Assembly (NCBI GenBank): GCA_009193035.1
Contig: SWDT01000058.1
Coordinates: 62,001 to 126,000 of the forward strand
Source: Halicephalobus mephisto
Taxonomy: Eukaryota; Nematoda; Chromadorea; Rhabditida; Panagrolaimidae
DNA: 64,000 nucleotides
Direction of reading: 5' to 3'
Below the pieces are notes generated by a model. That model ran no database searches, was not told where the DNA came from, and saw only the letters and a program-made list of their open reading frames with translations. A program made the position numbers and the translations under genes. How positions within the stretch are numbered: the first letter of the stretch is position 1; the number at the start of each line of letters is the position of its first letter. This document shows positions 1 to 18,967 of this stretch, piece after piece.

Positions 1-287
1 ACTTCTGTGAGATAATCCATCAGGATTCCAGAGAACTTAAAAGTTTTTTTCTCAAATTCAAAACTCTTGACATCCAGTTGTGTCGTTCAAATCTCGCTGA
101 ACTTTGTTAATTTCCGTCTTAAGTAATTGTTACTAAAACCCGATTCTTTGCTTTTTCTAAAAACGAACTTGAGCCCAATGTAGTTGTTCAATTTTCCGCA
201 GATTCCAATTCATTGTATAATCTTCTCTATAAAACCATTAAAATGTTAATCCAAATGTAAATCCATCAATCGCTTCCGTGTTTTCAG

Positions 288-1441
288 AATACAGTACCCC
301 TATGTTCCACTTTCGCTAGCTCTGCACTCCTCGATAGACTACACCTACAACGTCATCGAGCAAGCAGAGCGGTGGGATGACTTCATCTCCTACTCCATCT
401 ACCTCTACCCCGGAGCTGAATTCGCTCTGAGTAACCTTCTGAAGCTCCATCAATGTCATGAACAGGTCTTTCAGAAAGTGTCCATCCATCTGGTCTGGGG
501 GTTAGGTACTTTCCAGAGAAGCTGTGAAGCTATCAAGGATTTTATCTACGAGATATTTTCGAAGACCAACTCTTCCTGCGATGGCTTAGTTGACGCTGTT
601 GGAAGATTGAGGAAAATCAAACCTCCAATCATGTCCGATTACCCAATCAATGTGATGAGAAACGAAGCCAGAAGAGGGGCCCAGACGAAGCTGGTCATCA
701 TCGCCGACGTTGAGAACTTCTTTTCTCCAGAGTTCGCCTTCCAAGTGAGGAATATCACCCAGAAGTTGTTGGAAAAGAAGCACGAAAAGGACGTTTTAGT
801 TTATCGGTGAGCTTACGATCCAACTTTGCCAAATGTTCCTGTTTTCCAGGAGATTCGAGATGATTCCAAATACCCCGTTTCCAGCTAGTCTTGAAGATGT
901 CCAAAAGTACTTCTATAATCACCTGTAATTCGTTTTCAGCGTTATTCTGAAATGTTCAGATATTTAGGCTGTTTGAATTCCACTCGAAACTCTTTCGCGA
1001 AGGCCATTCCATCCCGAATTTGGGTGCTTGGTTACAATACAGTATTTCTAAACAGACAGTTACTGCCGAACATCTTCCCTACAAGTCAGTTTTTTTATTT
1101 CCTAGTTAGATAATTAATCTGTATCTAGTCGGTCCAAGTGGGAGCCGCAATTCATCTTCTCTACCGTAGCCGATCCCCCGTTTCATCCAGAAGAGATTCC
1201 AACGCGGTTCCTAGATCATCAAGCCTTCGTCAACGAGATGTGCCGATCAGGTTACGACTTCTACCTTCTGTCCCACGTGTTCAACGTCCACTACGGCATC
1301 AAGAGGAACCACACTCTCCGGGAAAAGCTCCTGAGCGAAGCTTCAAAAGTTCCAGGTGCAGTTTTTCTTAAACAATTTAATGAGTATTTAGACTTGAAGT
1401 ATCCAAAGACAAAGACAAACTGCCCTAGATTAACTACTTAG
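288..1441 (+). CDS. GT49-type glycosyltransferase (LARGE/B4GAT1-like), 5' end missing
   Basis: I read four exons: 288-806, 850-924, 969-1084 and 1129-1441. Phases join cleanly. The protein shows the GT49 signature of a tyrosine-proline-rich block, YPINVMRNEARRGA, followed by a hydrophobic strand and DVE where the family normally has a metal-binding DxD. The C-terminal part has WEPQF, DPPF, a GYDFYLL stretch and a VHYG motif. GT49 enzymes build beta-1,4-glucuronic acid or matriglycan-like chains in the Golgi, so a Golgi luminal sugar-transfer role is inferred. No start or membrane anchor is visible: the first readable exon follows a TTTTCAG acceptor at 281-287, so upstream exons lie at or before the window edge. 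An optional 39-base intron (about 1353-1391) may lie in the last exon; both readings stay open. The stop codon overlaps that of the convergent carboxypeptidase gene. Confidence 0.72.
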
Positions 1442-3480
1442 TTTAAAGAGTAATAAAAAAGAAAATAAACAAGGGCTAAAGTGCTGATGACTCCAGAGAA
1501 GGAGACTTGAGGTGCCGCAAAAGAATTGGAAGGCTTGGAAGTAGTGATAGAGTTGAGTGAAGGCAACGGAGCAGGAACGGCGTTGAATCCATTAGTGTTG
1601 TTATAGTCCCCGGTTTTCTTGATGAAGTTGTAGATCATTTGGTTAGAAGGTCCTTGACGGTCGTTGGGGACAAAATGGCCGGACCCCTTCACCGTTAGAA
1701 CGTCGATGAACAAGGTTCTATTGTTGTTATTAACGTCATTAAAGTTCTTGTAGTACGACTGATGATATCCCGCAATTTGATTTCTGAAGATCCAAGGGTA
1801 TCTGCTCGTGTATGCGAAGTTGTTGTTGCTGGCGATACTGTCCATGAGCCAAGCGTCCCCTAGGAAGTTGCAGACCGTATCCACCTAAACGAATCCCCCA
1901 TTATATCCAGAAAATCAGACTCACGTCGCCGTTGTAGATTAAAATCCGGAAGTTGGGGACATAGAGATTAGGATCGGTGGCGATTTTGATGATGTCATTG
2001 AAGAGACTGGTCGTGTCGATATAGGTGACAGGATAATTGTCGAATAAAGGATCACTGAAGACAGTTTTATCATTTTACAGTGAACTTCAAACTCACTTGC
2101 AGTCCTGCCACGTTTTATTGGCTTGGATCCAGGCGTTATCTATATGGAAGGCCTTTTGGACGTCCGGACGGTTCAAGTAGACCGTAGCCGAATCGCCATT
2201 ATAACAAGGGAAAGCAAACTGATTGTCCGTGGAATCATAATTTAACTGACTCTGAAATGCCAAGATTATGGTTTATCTATGAATCGGAAGACCCACAGCC
2301 GATTGGACCAGATTGGTCGTTCCAAGGAGACCCTTGTGGATGACCTTCCTTGTATTCGTCAGGTAGTTGGCCTTGTAGCAGTCTTGGTAGAAGTTGTAAG
2401 GATCAGCTCTGAAAACCAAGTTGAACAGATTCCACAAACCTTGTAACTTACAAGCTACTATTGAGAGTCAGATAGTTCAGAACCGCATTTCCACAAGGAC
2501 TTGTAGAACCATTCAAATAGACAAAATTAAAATCGGCAGTGAAATCGCAAGTCTCGGGGTCGGCACTGGGAGCCTTTTGGCAGCAAAGTCCCTTCAAGGT
2601 CTTCCAGTCCGGATATCCGATGATCCCATGGTAGTAGGACCAGAGGACAAGCGAGTTGGTCAGCATTTTGATGTTCATGTAGCCGTTTCCGATGGCGATT
2701 CCTCCAAAGTTCTTGTTCGGGAATGAACCGCCCTTGATCTGCTGAAGAACTAGTTGAGTCAGAGAAGGAATGTAAATCCCTAAACTGTCACTATTAATAC
2801 TTAATTTCCCCTTCAAATTTACCGGCATAGCTCTCTCCCGCGATGAACCACGTACGGTTACCATATCTCGGTTGAACTGTAGTGAAAAAACTAGTCAAAG
2901 CGGCCAAGTTCTGGTATGCAGTCTGGTTGTCCCCCACGGTGTAGTTATTCGGGCTGTCGGTGTTGTAAGAGAACCCGACTCCAATCGGGGACTCTATAGC
3001 GAGGACATTGGCGTACTGTAATAGAATTTATGATGTTTAAAAAAACATGCAATACCTTATTCCAAGCAAAGATGTTCTCATAAAGAGTCTTCCCATCGGC
3101 ATCGACATAGAAGGGTCCCAGTTCCTCGAACATGCCCCCGACGGAGCTGCACCCTAAAAAGTCTCCCAGTCGCTATACCTACAGAACAAACCAAACCTGG
3201 TCCTCCGTTGAACCAGATAATCAAAGGATCAGTAGCGCTGTTTCCAGTCTGAGATTCCGTCAACCTAAAACACCGTATTCCAATCGACTCTTCTCCAAAT
3301 CCCTCACCAATAGAAAAACTTCCATTTTCCATCCGTACTGGCATTCAAGTACCCCGAATACTGCGCGAAAGTATAGTTAAAGTTAACTCCCGGAAGGGCA
3401 TTAATTCTATCATCTTCTCCAATACTTTCCACCGAAACCAATAATCCCAAAAACAGCGCTAAAATCAGTACTTTTTCCAT
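1438..3480 (-). CDS. Serine carboxypeptidase, peptidase family S10
   Basis: This minus-strand, multi-exon gene starts at the ATG at 3480-3478, chosen because it opens a hydrophobic signal peptide ([16 protein letters not shown]). Successive exons give [15 protein letters not shown] (substrate and oxyanion region), then FIAGESYAG with the nucleophile serine near 2830, then [13 protein letters not shown] with the catalytic aspartate at the 1885-1925 intron junction, and finally GSGHFVPND with the catalytic histidine near 1675. The full S10 triad is therefore present and the enzyme should be active, removing C-terminal residues in the secretory or lysosomal pathway. Length, roughly 500 residues, is normal for the family. 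The tail after the histidine is Asn/Ser/Pro-rich and ends in a hydrophobic stretch ([18 protein letters not shown]), suggesting a membrane or GPI anchor, which is less usual. The MAP4K gene lies upstream on the same strand, 290 bases away. Confidence 0.85.
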
Positions 3481-3546
3481 AATTAGCTTTAATGACCAAG
3501 TCAAAAAGCCAAAATGCTCGTCAATAAAGCAATTTTTATGAGCGGC

Positions 3547-3553
3547 AGATAAG
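3547..3553 (+). promoter_or_regulatory. Candidate GATA-factor site upstream of the carboxypeptidase
   Basis: AGATAAG lies about 70 bases upstream of the carboxypeptidase start. GATA sites drive intestinal genes in nematodes and digestive peptidases are typical targets. The motif is short and could be chance. Confidence 0.25.
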
Positions 3554-3770
3554 GCCTCAATTACGCCAAAATAGTTGATTAATTATTGCATCAGCCACTC
3601 AGTGAATACTTTTATTTACATGCAGAAATCAGTCACAAAGGCATCAAGTGTATCCGGGACCTATCGGACCCTCTTAGGAAATGAAAGAAGAGGCAACTGA
3701 AATATTGCGAAGAGAAAGCTGCACACAAATTAACGACTAACAGCGAATATAAACAAGCTCTGGGAGGCGT

Positions 3771-6860
<3,090 letters not shown>

Positions 6861-7508
6861 CGTAAACTTCACCAGGAACAAAAATAGTCGAATCTACAGC
6901 CGAAAAAATCGCTAACATCGACTCGCGGGAAGATCGATCATCTACTCCCAGCCGTGTTTTCGACGAGATGTGGACGGAACTGGACGGCTGAAACGAACTT
7001 GTGAGTGAGATTTTCCAATAACTAAGAATTCCAAAAAATTATCCACGGAAAAACAGAGGCATTGGGACGGCACAAGTCAGAAGAAAATAAACCAACTTAA
7101 AATTCAGAATTATTCGGAACAAAAAAGGAGTGTTGCATCCGGAAAACTCGGACGAAAAATGGACAAACAGTCAAAGCAGAGAGAGCTGGCCAGCTGTCTT
7201 GCTTCGAATGACTGGCTTGGTGTTTGGTCAAGTTCGCCAAACACTCGAGTCTGAACGGCCATCTCCACTTCCTTATTAGGATCATCGGCGGCCTTCGTGA
7301 CGTGTACTTACCTTCTTTGCTTACAAAGCATAGGATTACCCCGAGCATCCGTCTTGGAAGGACTTCATATATGAAATCTTCGTGTGATATAGTCTATGCT
7401 TACGTGGCTTATATACGGTCCTGTCTGACTTTCCCCTATCCGTCTGCTCGCATCGAGAGTCTCCTTTGGGACGGAATTAGCTGTAATCTGTTGTTTTTAG
7501 GTCAGAAA
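6861..7508. promoter_or_regulatory. Intergenic divergent promoter between MAP4K and SLC35B1 genes
   Basis: This 648-base gap separates two divergent starts. I see no convincing exon in it. A GACTGGCTTG word occurs near 7210. A T-rich stretch ending in TTTTTAG at 7494-7500 precedes the SLC35B1 ATG by eight bases and looks like a trans-splice acceptor. Confidence 0.4.
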
Positions 7509-8666
7509 ATGACTGCTTGGAAACACGCGATAAATGCCCTGTTGTGTGCCGGAGGGATAGTCGTCTCCTACTCCCTATTCAGCATCTTCCAGGAAGAAAT
7601 GTAAGTCTTTTCATCTACAGTAGTACTTTGATTCCTGTACATGAGATTCTCGTTTGTAGTACTCGTGATCGGTATGGACCAAATAAAGAACAGTTCACGT
7701 TCATGCAAGAGCTGGTGTTTGTGCAATGTTTCTTCTACTGCCTCGTAGCTTTCGTCTTCATGCCCAGAGGGGAGAATGTAACAGCAACAGTGCCCTGGTA
7801 CTATTATGCTTCGACAGCTGGCAGTTACACACTGGCCATGGTGGCCAGTAATACTGCTTTGGAATTTGTACCGTATCCTACCCAGGTCCTGTGCAAGTCT
7901 TGCAAACCTCTTCCAGTTCTTTTCTTTGGATTCTTCTTTGCTGGAAAGAGGTATCACACAAGGAAGTTCCTGTACATCACATTGATTGTCGTTGGAATGG
8001 CGGTATTCATGTACAAACCCCAGCACTCTGGTAAATTTGATCTTCTCAACTTCGGCAAAGGAGAAGCTTTACTAGTAAGTCCCTTTATTAAAACTCATTG
8101 ATTACCCCAACTTTCAGTTACTATCACTATTTATGGACGGCGTAACAGGAACGTTTCAAGAGAAAATGAAAGCCAGATTTAAAGTGGAAAAGTGGACAAT
8201 GATGTTTTATATGAACTTGTTCTCAGCCACTATTCTTACGGGATCCATCTTTGCCTTTCACGATTTGTTCAGATTTGTTAATTTCATTCAAGCCTACCCC
8301 GATGTCATTTGGAGGATATTCTATCTTTCACTTGCGGGTGCCTGCGGTCAAATATTCATTTTCAAGACCGTTTCCGATCTCGGCCCTCTCCCCCTATCCA
8401 TCATCACGACTTCGAGGAAGCTGATTAGTGTCATTATTTCTGTTATCTTCTTCCAGAACCCATTCACAACGAACCAGAAAATTGGAACAATGATAGTTTT
8501 CCTAGCCCTCTTCGCCGACATCTGGGAAAGTAACCAGAGGACGACCCCGCCCCCAGCCCCAGCCCCAGCTCCCTTAGTCGAGGAGGACGAATCCGACATA
8601 GGATCCGATTACGACAATATCCCTGAGGCAGATACCCCTGTTCGAAGAAGACCTAGACGTGAATGA
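7509..8666 (+). CDS. SLC35B1-type ER nucleotide-sugar/ATP transporter
   Basis: Exons are 7509-7600, 7660-8074 and 8118-8666, with phases that join. The protein begins MTAWKHAINALLCAGG, has about ten hydrophobic segments, and carries the family-typical blocks YYYASTAGSYTLAMVASNTAL, PYPTQVLCKSCKPLPV and GPLPLSIITTSRKL. SLC35B1 (HUT1 in yeast, HUT-1 in C. elegans) sits in the ER membrane and moves UDP-sugars or exchanges ATP for ADP, supporting ER protein folding. The tail after the last membrane segment is long, with a Pro/Ala-rich then acidic stretch, and ends RRRPRRE rather than the dilysine retrieval signal of vertebrate proteins. An arginine-based signal may replace it. Start chosen because it is the first ATG after an acceptor-like TTTTTAG. 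Confidence 0.9.
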
Positions 8667-9962
8667 ATGCAAGTGCAGTTATCTTCCTGGTCAAAATCTG
8701 ATTTCGTTATTGACCTAACATATCAGGCGTAATAAATGGTTGCTCCATAAACACAAATTATAAAATGTTTCTTTCACAATTAAAATTAATTCGAAATTTT
8801 AAAAGATCATACTAAAGCCAAGGTTTTGATCCCAAGAGATCAAGGTGATCTATCGGTTCTTGATCTTACTTCCTTGGAGATTGTCGAAGTTTCCGGGAAG
8901 TGGGATGGAAATAGTGGTGGGGAAGTTGGAAGGAAATAATAATTTCCATTACTTAATGGCTGATGGATTTTTGAAAATATAGGAAAATTACATTTACAAG
9001 GGTCAGATTTCAAACATATCATGTTTTACATTTTGAAATGGGTATCTAGAGTTCATTTTTTTGAAAAGTTTTGTGGAATGAGAAAAGTTGATAAATGTGG
9101 GAAATGTCATACGACGTGGTAAATAGGAAAGAGTTTTTTATGGAGGTTGGTTGTTCGACTTTGAAGATGCTTGTTTCCACCTCAAGTTCGGTGATTGTAT
9201 TCCGCAACTAGCTGGATGTTGTGTGATCGCAGCTCTCCAGTCACTTTCCCAGAAGTCCATGGACATGAAACCCCGGATTTCTGGGTTATCTGGATCCACA
9301 AGGATCTTTAACAAAATTCCAATACAGACTCAATCTCCACCTCAAGGATATGGAAATAATGTACAAATTATATCGAAATTCTTATTTAATCTCCGACGAG
9401 ATCAGGACATAAAACTTTAATCTTGACGGATAACTAATTTTAACTTTTGGTGAACTTTATTTTAAAGGTCGATTTCACTCAATCAAACCAGAGAAGGAAC
9501 TATCAATCTCGGTCTGAGCAGCTCGGATCTCAGGACAACTGCACCCCTGTCATCCTTCATGTGCACGGAACACGGCCTCAAGTTTCATCGACAAGCTGTT
9601 TTTTGCAAAATTGAAAAATGTTTTTTTTCTTGGCTCCGATTTCTAGTCTTGTTTATTGTAAAATTTATTTCTATTAAAAGAGCAAATGTGATTGTGAACC
9701 TTGGTCTCGGCACATATGATGATTAAATTCGATTCCAACAGAAACTTGGAATTATTTTCAAAGCGATTTTCGAAATATAAAATTAAGTTTTCATGTATCC
9801 AGAGCAGCTTTGGATAAGAGTGAAGATCAAGTTAAATTTGAATGATGACATATTTTGGGACTAAAGTTGACCAGCCAAGTTTGTTTCTCAAAATCCGGGA
9901 CATCCCGACCTTGTGTTCTCGTGATTCAGGATGACTAGGAAAGAAGCGGATCAAATACAAGT
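8667..9962. other. Intergenic sequence, no gene recognised
   Basis: About 1.3 kb between the SLC35B1 stop and the tentative small secreted gene. It contains an AATAAA-like signal near 8730 (GTAATAAATGG), probably the SLC35B1 polyadenylation site. Open frames are short and lack family resemblance. It could also hold upstream promoter or 5' exons of par-1. Confidence 0.4.
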
Positions 9963-10425
9963 TCATTCCCCGGCGGAAATCGATCCAGAACTAGATCCAG
10001 CATTTGTCATTGAAAATTCTCCGTTTCCGAAAATTGGAATTTCTTTGATTTTTGTGTAACACTTTCCGACTCTAATCGTCTTGGAAAAGCAGCGTTCTTG
10101 TTGATAATTGTCCACGAGGAATAATCCGTGACCAATTTTGGAGTTTAGGTGATGTATTCCCAATTGTTTTCTTCTCGAGAGAAAAGTAAACAAATTAATG
10201 TCAAGTCATTTCGTACTCATTGTAACGTAGTTCGGTTTGTAATTTTTGACTGTAGTTTTCGGGAAGTTGGTCTTCAAGGTCGAATTGGCCATTAAAAACA
10301 AAAGTCGAACCATTTTGACGTTTTTCGTGGGAGCTGAACCAGACTTGTCCTTTTTGAAACGAGGAACGGGATTTCCGTCCTTCCGACACGAGATAAACAA
10401 AAAGGACAATTAGGGTTACTTTCAT
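9963..10425 (-). CDS. Tentative small secreted protein, two exons
   Basis: The ATG at 10425-10423 opens a plausible signal peptide (MKVTLIVLFVYLVSEG). The first exon gives 60-70 residues containing KGQVWFSSHEKRQNGS and ENYSQKLQTELRYNE. A 45-base intron with donor GTACGA and acceptor CGAGAAG can be removed in frame to reach a second exon, GIHHLNSKIGHGLFLVDNYQ and VGKCYTKIKEIPIFGNG, stopping at 9963. The product would be about 135 residues with two cysteines. I recognise no family; size and signal peptide recall nematode secreted families such as the transthyretin-like proteins, but the core motifs are not visible. The donor is weak, so this model is uncertain. Confidence 0.4.
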
Positions 10426-10753
10426 CTCCCGAGGCTGGGTTTAATTCTGACAGTAACCCCAGATTACCCAGCGGTGATTGATGTGGTCCTCCAATTCGTC
10501 TTCGGCATTAATTCGACTTCAGTTACATCCCAGTACTGTAATCTTCCCTTCGACACGCGAATTACCCAAACCGGAACTTTCTGGGTTTTTAAATTTGTAA
10601 AGTTTCAAAGTCTGGTGGTTTTTTATTTTGCTGCTAACCGGGCTCGGAAAACACGTTCGCCGGGCGAACAGGCCTCTCTGCAGAGGGAAAGCCGTCAATC
10701 GATTCGCGAGGCTGTCCATTCCGCTCGCCCGTCTTGCGTCTCTGCCAGCCGGC

Positions 10754-10795
10754 TTGACTGGCTGACTGTTGTTGTGAATTGGGCAAGCCAGTCAA
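10754..10795. repeat. 10-bp perfect inverted repeat TTGACTGGCT/AGCCAGTCAA
   Basis: TTGACTGGCT at 10754-10763 and its exact reverse complement at 10786-10795 enclose a 22-base loop. The related word GACTGGCTTG also occurs near 7210, and AACTGGCTTG near 12736. Function is unknown. Confidence 0.5.
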
Positions 10796-11314
10796 TTCAC
10801 TTTAGTCTCCTCGGCGTGCTTTACTTTCTTTTTCTCCATTTTGAACTTAGTATTGCTTTTTTTGGAAATTAAACAACATGTAACTACCTATTTTTCGGAT
10901 TCCGTAAATAATGCGGCATTTTTCCCAAGTTCCACGTCAACATGTTTGTGCTTTTTACGACAATTGCCTGAAACTTCCAAATTGTCATAATTATCCATTC
11001 ACTCTGGTCTGAATAAGTTCTTTCAAGATTTCCTAGTCTTAATCCTTCAATTATCCTCATTATCTGAAGTTTCTTGCAGTTTAAAACTGAAACTCTAGCT
11101 GAAGGAAGTTGCATCAGCGGTCATCTTGGATTCCCGTTCTCTCAAGTTTCATTCTGACTTTTGTATGTTTTCCTAAAACCTAAATGCTAGACGGAATTCT
11201 GGGGTTTCCTAACGGGGTATTACGGAAGGCCATGTGTTACGTAAAAACTACGTTTTGACCTCCACGGAGAAAGTAGCTTCCTATTTCTTAAATAATAATG
11301 GCCAAAGCAAATAT

Positions 11315-11363
11315 GGATAGTGACTGCTTTGAATGACGAATTTCTCCTCCCGAGTCACTATCC
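11315..11363. repeat. Hairpin with 11-bp perfect stem
   Basis: GGATAGTGACT (11315-11325) is the exact reverse complement of AGTCACTATCC (11353-11363), with a 27-base loop. The same 11-mer arm recurs alone at 12563-12573, and an imperfect compact version occurs in the homeobox intron near 25857-25883. Confidence 0.55.
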
Positions 11364-12992
11364 AGAATTGCTATTGGAGTGTTTTTTGATAATGGAAAGT
11401 ACAACGGACATTCTATTGCGAGTTTCCAAATTTTTACAGAAATAATTCTCCAACTGTCCAAGAATAGATAATTTGAATAGTTCCTGGGCGTTGAGATCGC
11501 CCACCTCTGGAAACCCAGTGCTCTCCATTTGAGTCGCGATTGCTTTCTAGCTTTTCATTGAAATCAAAAGGTTCCTTGGCGACCATAGCAGACGTGTTTG
11601 CGTTTGACGATTTCATCAGGTCTCCTCAATCGATAGCCATTGCCTTCAATTCCCTCCATTTCGATTGTGTAAAATGACCAAAACTTGTCTATCCCGATAT
11701 TTGCACATGTTCTTATTCAAAAGACCATCAATGGAGGTTGTCGGACCGGTGGCCAGAGGCAAACATTCCTCCACGACCGCTCCGGCAGGTCCCTTGCCTT
11801 CTTCGAGTGTCAGCCCCAATTTGGCAAGCGTATCCATCCAGAAAACATTTGGTCTCGGATAAATGGTTTCATTTCTTTGCAAAAGATTGAGCCCCGAGGC
11901 TCTTTGTTATATTTGTCCTCAATTTTCTTTCCAGGACCATTTGTCTTCCATCTTGGGACTTTTTTCGCTCCTCGGATTCCCCAGTTCCCTGCAACCTTGT
12001 CATTCGTTAAATAATTTCCGTTTCGAAATGCCCCGTAAAATTGATGATTCAATAAAGTCGTTTTGACAAATAAAAATTAAATGAAAGCTGAAATCAAATC
12101 TTGCTCTTTTCAAAAGGACAGAAATCGATAATTTCTCCTTTTCCAGTCAGACGTGAAGACGGCCTGTTTTCATAGCTTTTGATTTTTCTGTTTTGGCTTT
12201 TTAGATCTAGGCGAGGTCTATAAAGCGGTCGATATCAAAGTAAAATCAAATTTCTTCGCAGCAATTGGATGGGTCGGCTTGTCTCAATGCTGCAAGCAAA
12301 CTATACACTTTGGTTTCGAAATCTTCATAAGTATTGAAATGTCTGTCGATCTGCCCAAACGTTGCGAGTAAACTGCGAATTCGACTTTGATGTTGACCGC
12401 CTTATAGACCTTGGCACTTGTCGGGAAAACAAAAAGGTAGTTTTGAGACCCCTAAAACTCGGGAATTTTTATTTTTGCAGTCCAATCCAAAGCGTGTTAT
12501 TTAGTTGTAAACAACTTTCGTTATGAGATTTCTAATGGTCTCCAGACGAATGTTGTTCAAATAGTCACTATCCTAAATTTTGAGACGATCAAAGTATCTT
12601 CAAGTGTTGTCCCCGCAAACTCGATGAATCACTTTTGAAATTTGTTTTTTCACGTCGCCCGATCAATAAGTAAAACTTTAAAGTTGGCTCTGCACCGGCT
12701 GATAACCAGCTAGTCAGACCAGTCTGCACTGCAAGAACTGGCTTGTTTGCTTTTCTGATTTCGGTTCTTCTGGAACCCAAACTTGTCGATTGTCATATTA
12801 TTGTTGTCAATTACCAAGGCCCGAAGTACTCCCACGCATAAAGTCCATCGTTTTTTGCGATGACGCATCCAGGAAACCGAACCTCGGATCTTCTCCAAAC
12901 ACCGAATCTGTCTTCCCTCTTTTCTTAATCGAGAAAGATTCCCTAACGTGATTTCATTCTTCGTTTTTTGAAATGTTGTATTTTAAGCTCAG

Positions 12993-18967
<5,975 letters not shown>

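Larger units (their letters stand above)
10426..12992. other. Gene-poor region upstream of the par-1 coding exons
   Basis: About 2.5 kb with no convincing exon on either strand. It probably holds promoter or undetected 5' exons of par-1, because the first readable par-1 exon has no ATG. It also holds the inverted repeats listed separately: GGATAGTGACT/AGTCACTATCC at 11315-11363 and TTGACTGGCT/AGCCAGTCAA at 10754-10795. Confidence 0.4.

Noticed and set aside
1..287. Possible earlier exon of the GT49 gene
   Set aside because: No frame joins the 288 acceptor convincingly within the window; left as unknown 5' sequence.
7224..7508. In-frame upstream extension of the SLC35B1 first exon
   Set aside because: The extension has no family similarity, and an acceptor-like TTTTTAG lies just before the conserved N-terminus.
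11434..12052. Three minus-strand open frames of 60-80 codons
   Set aside because: They are in different frames, cannot be joined with convincing splice sites, and show no recognisable motif or signal peptide.
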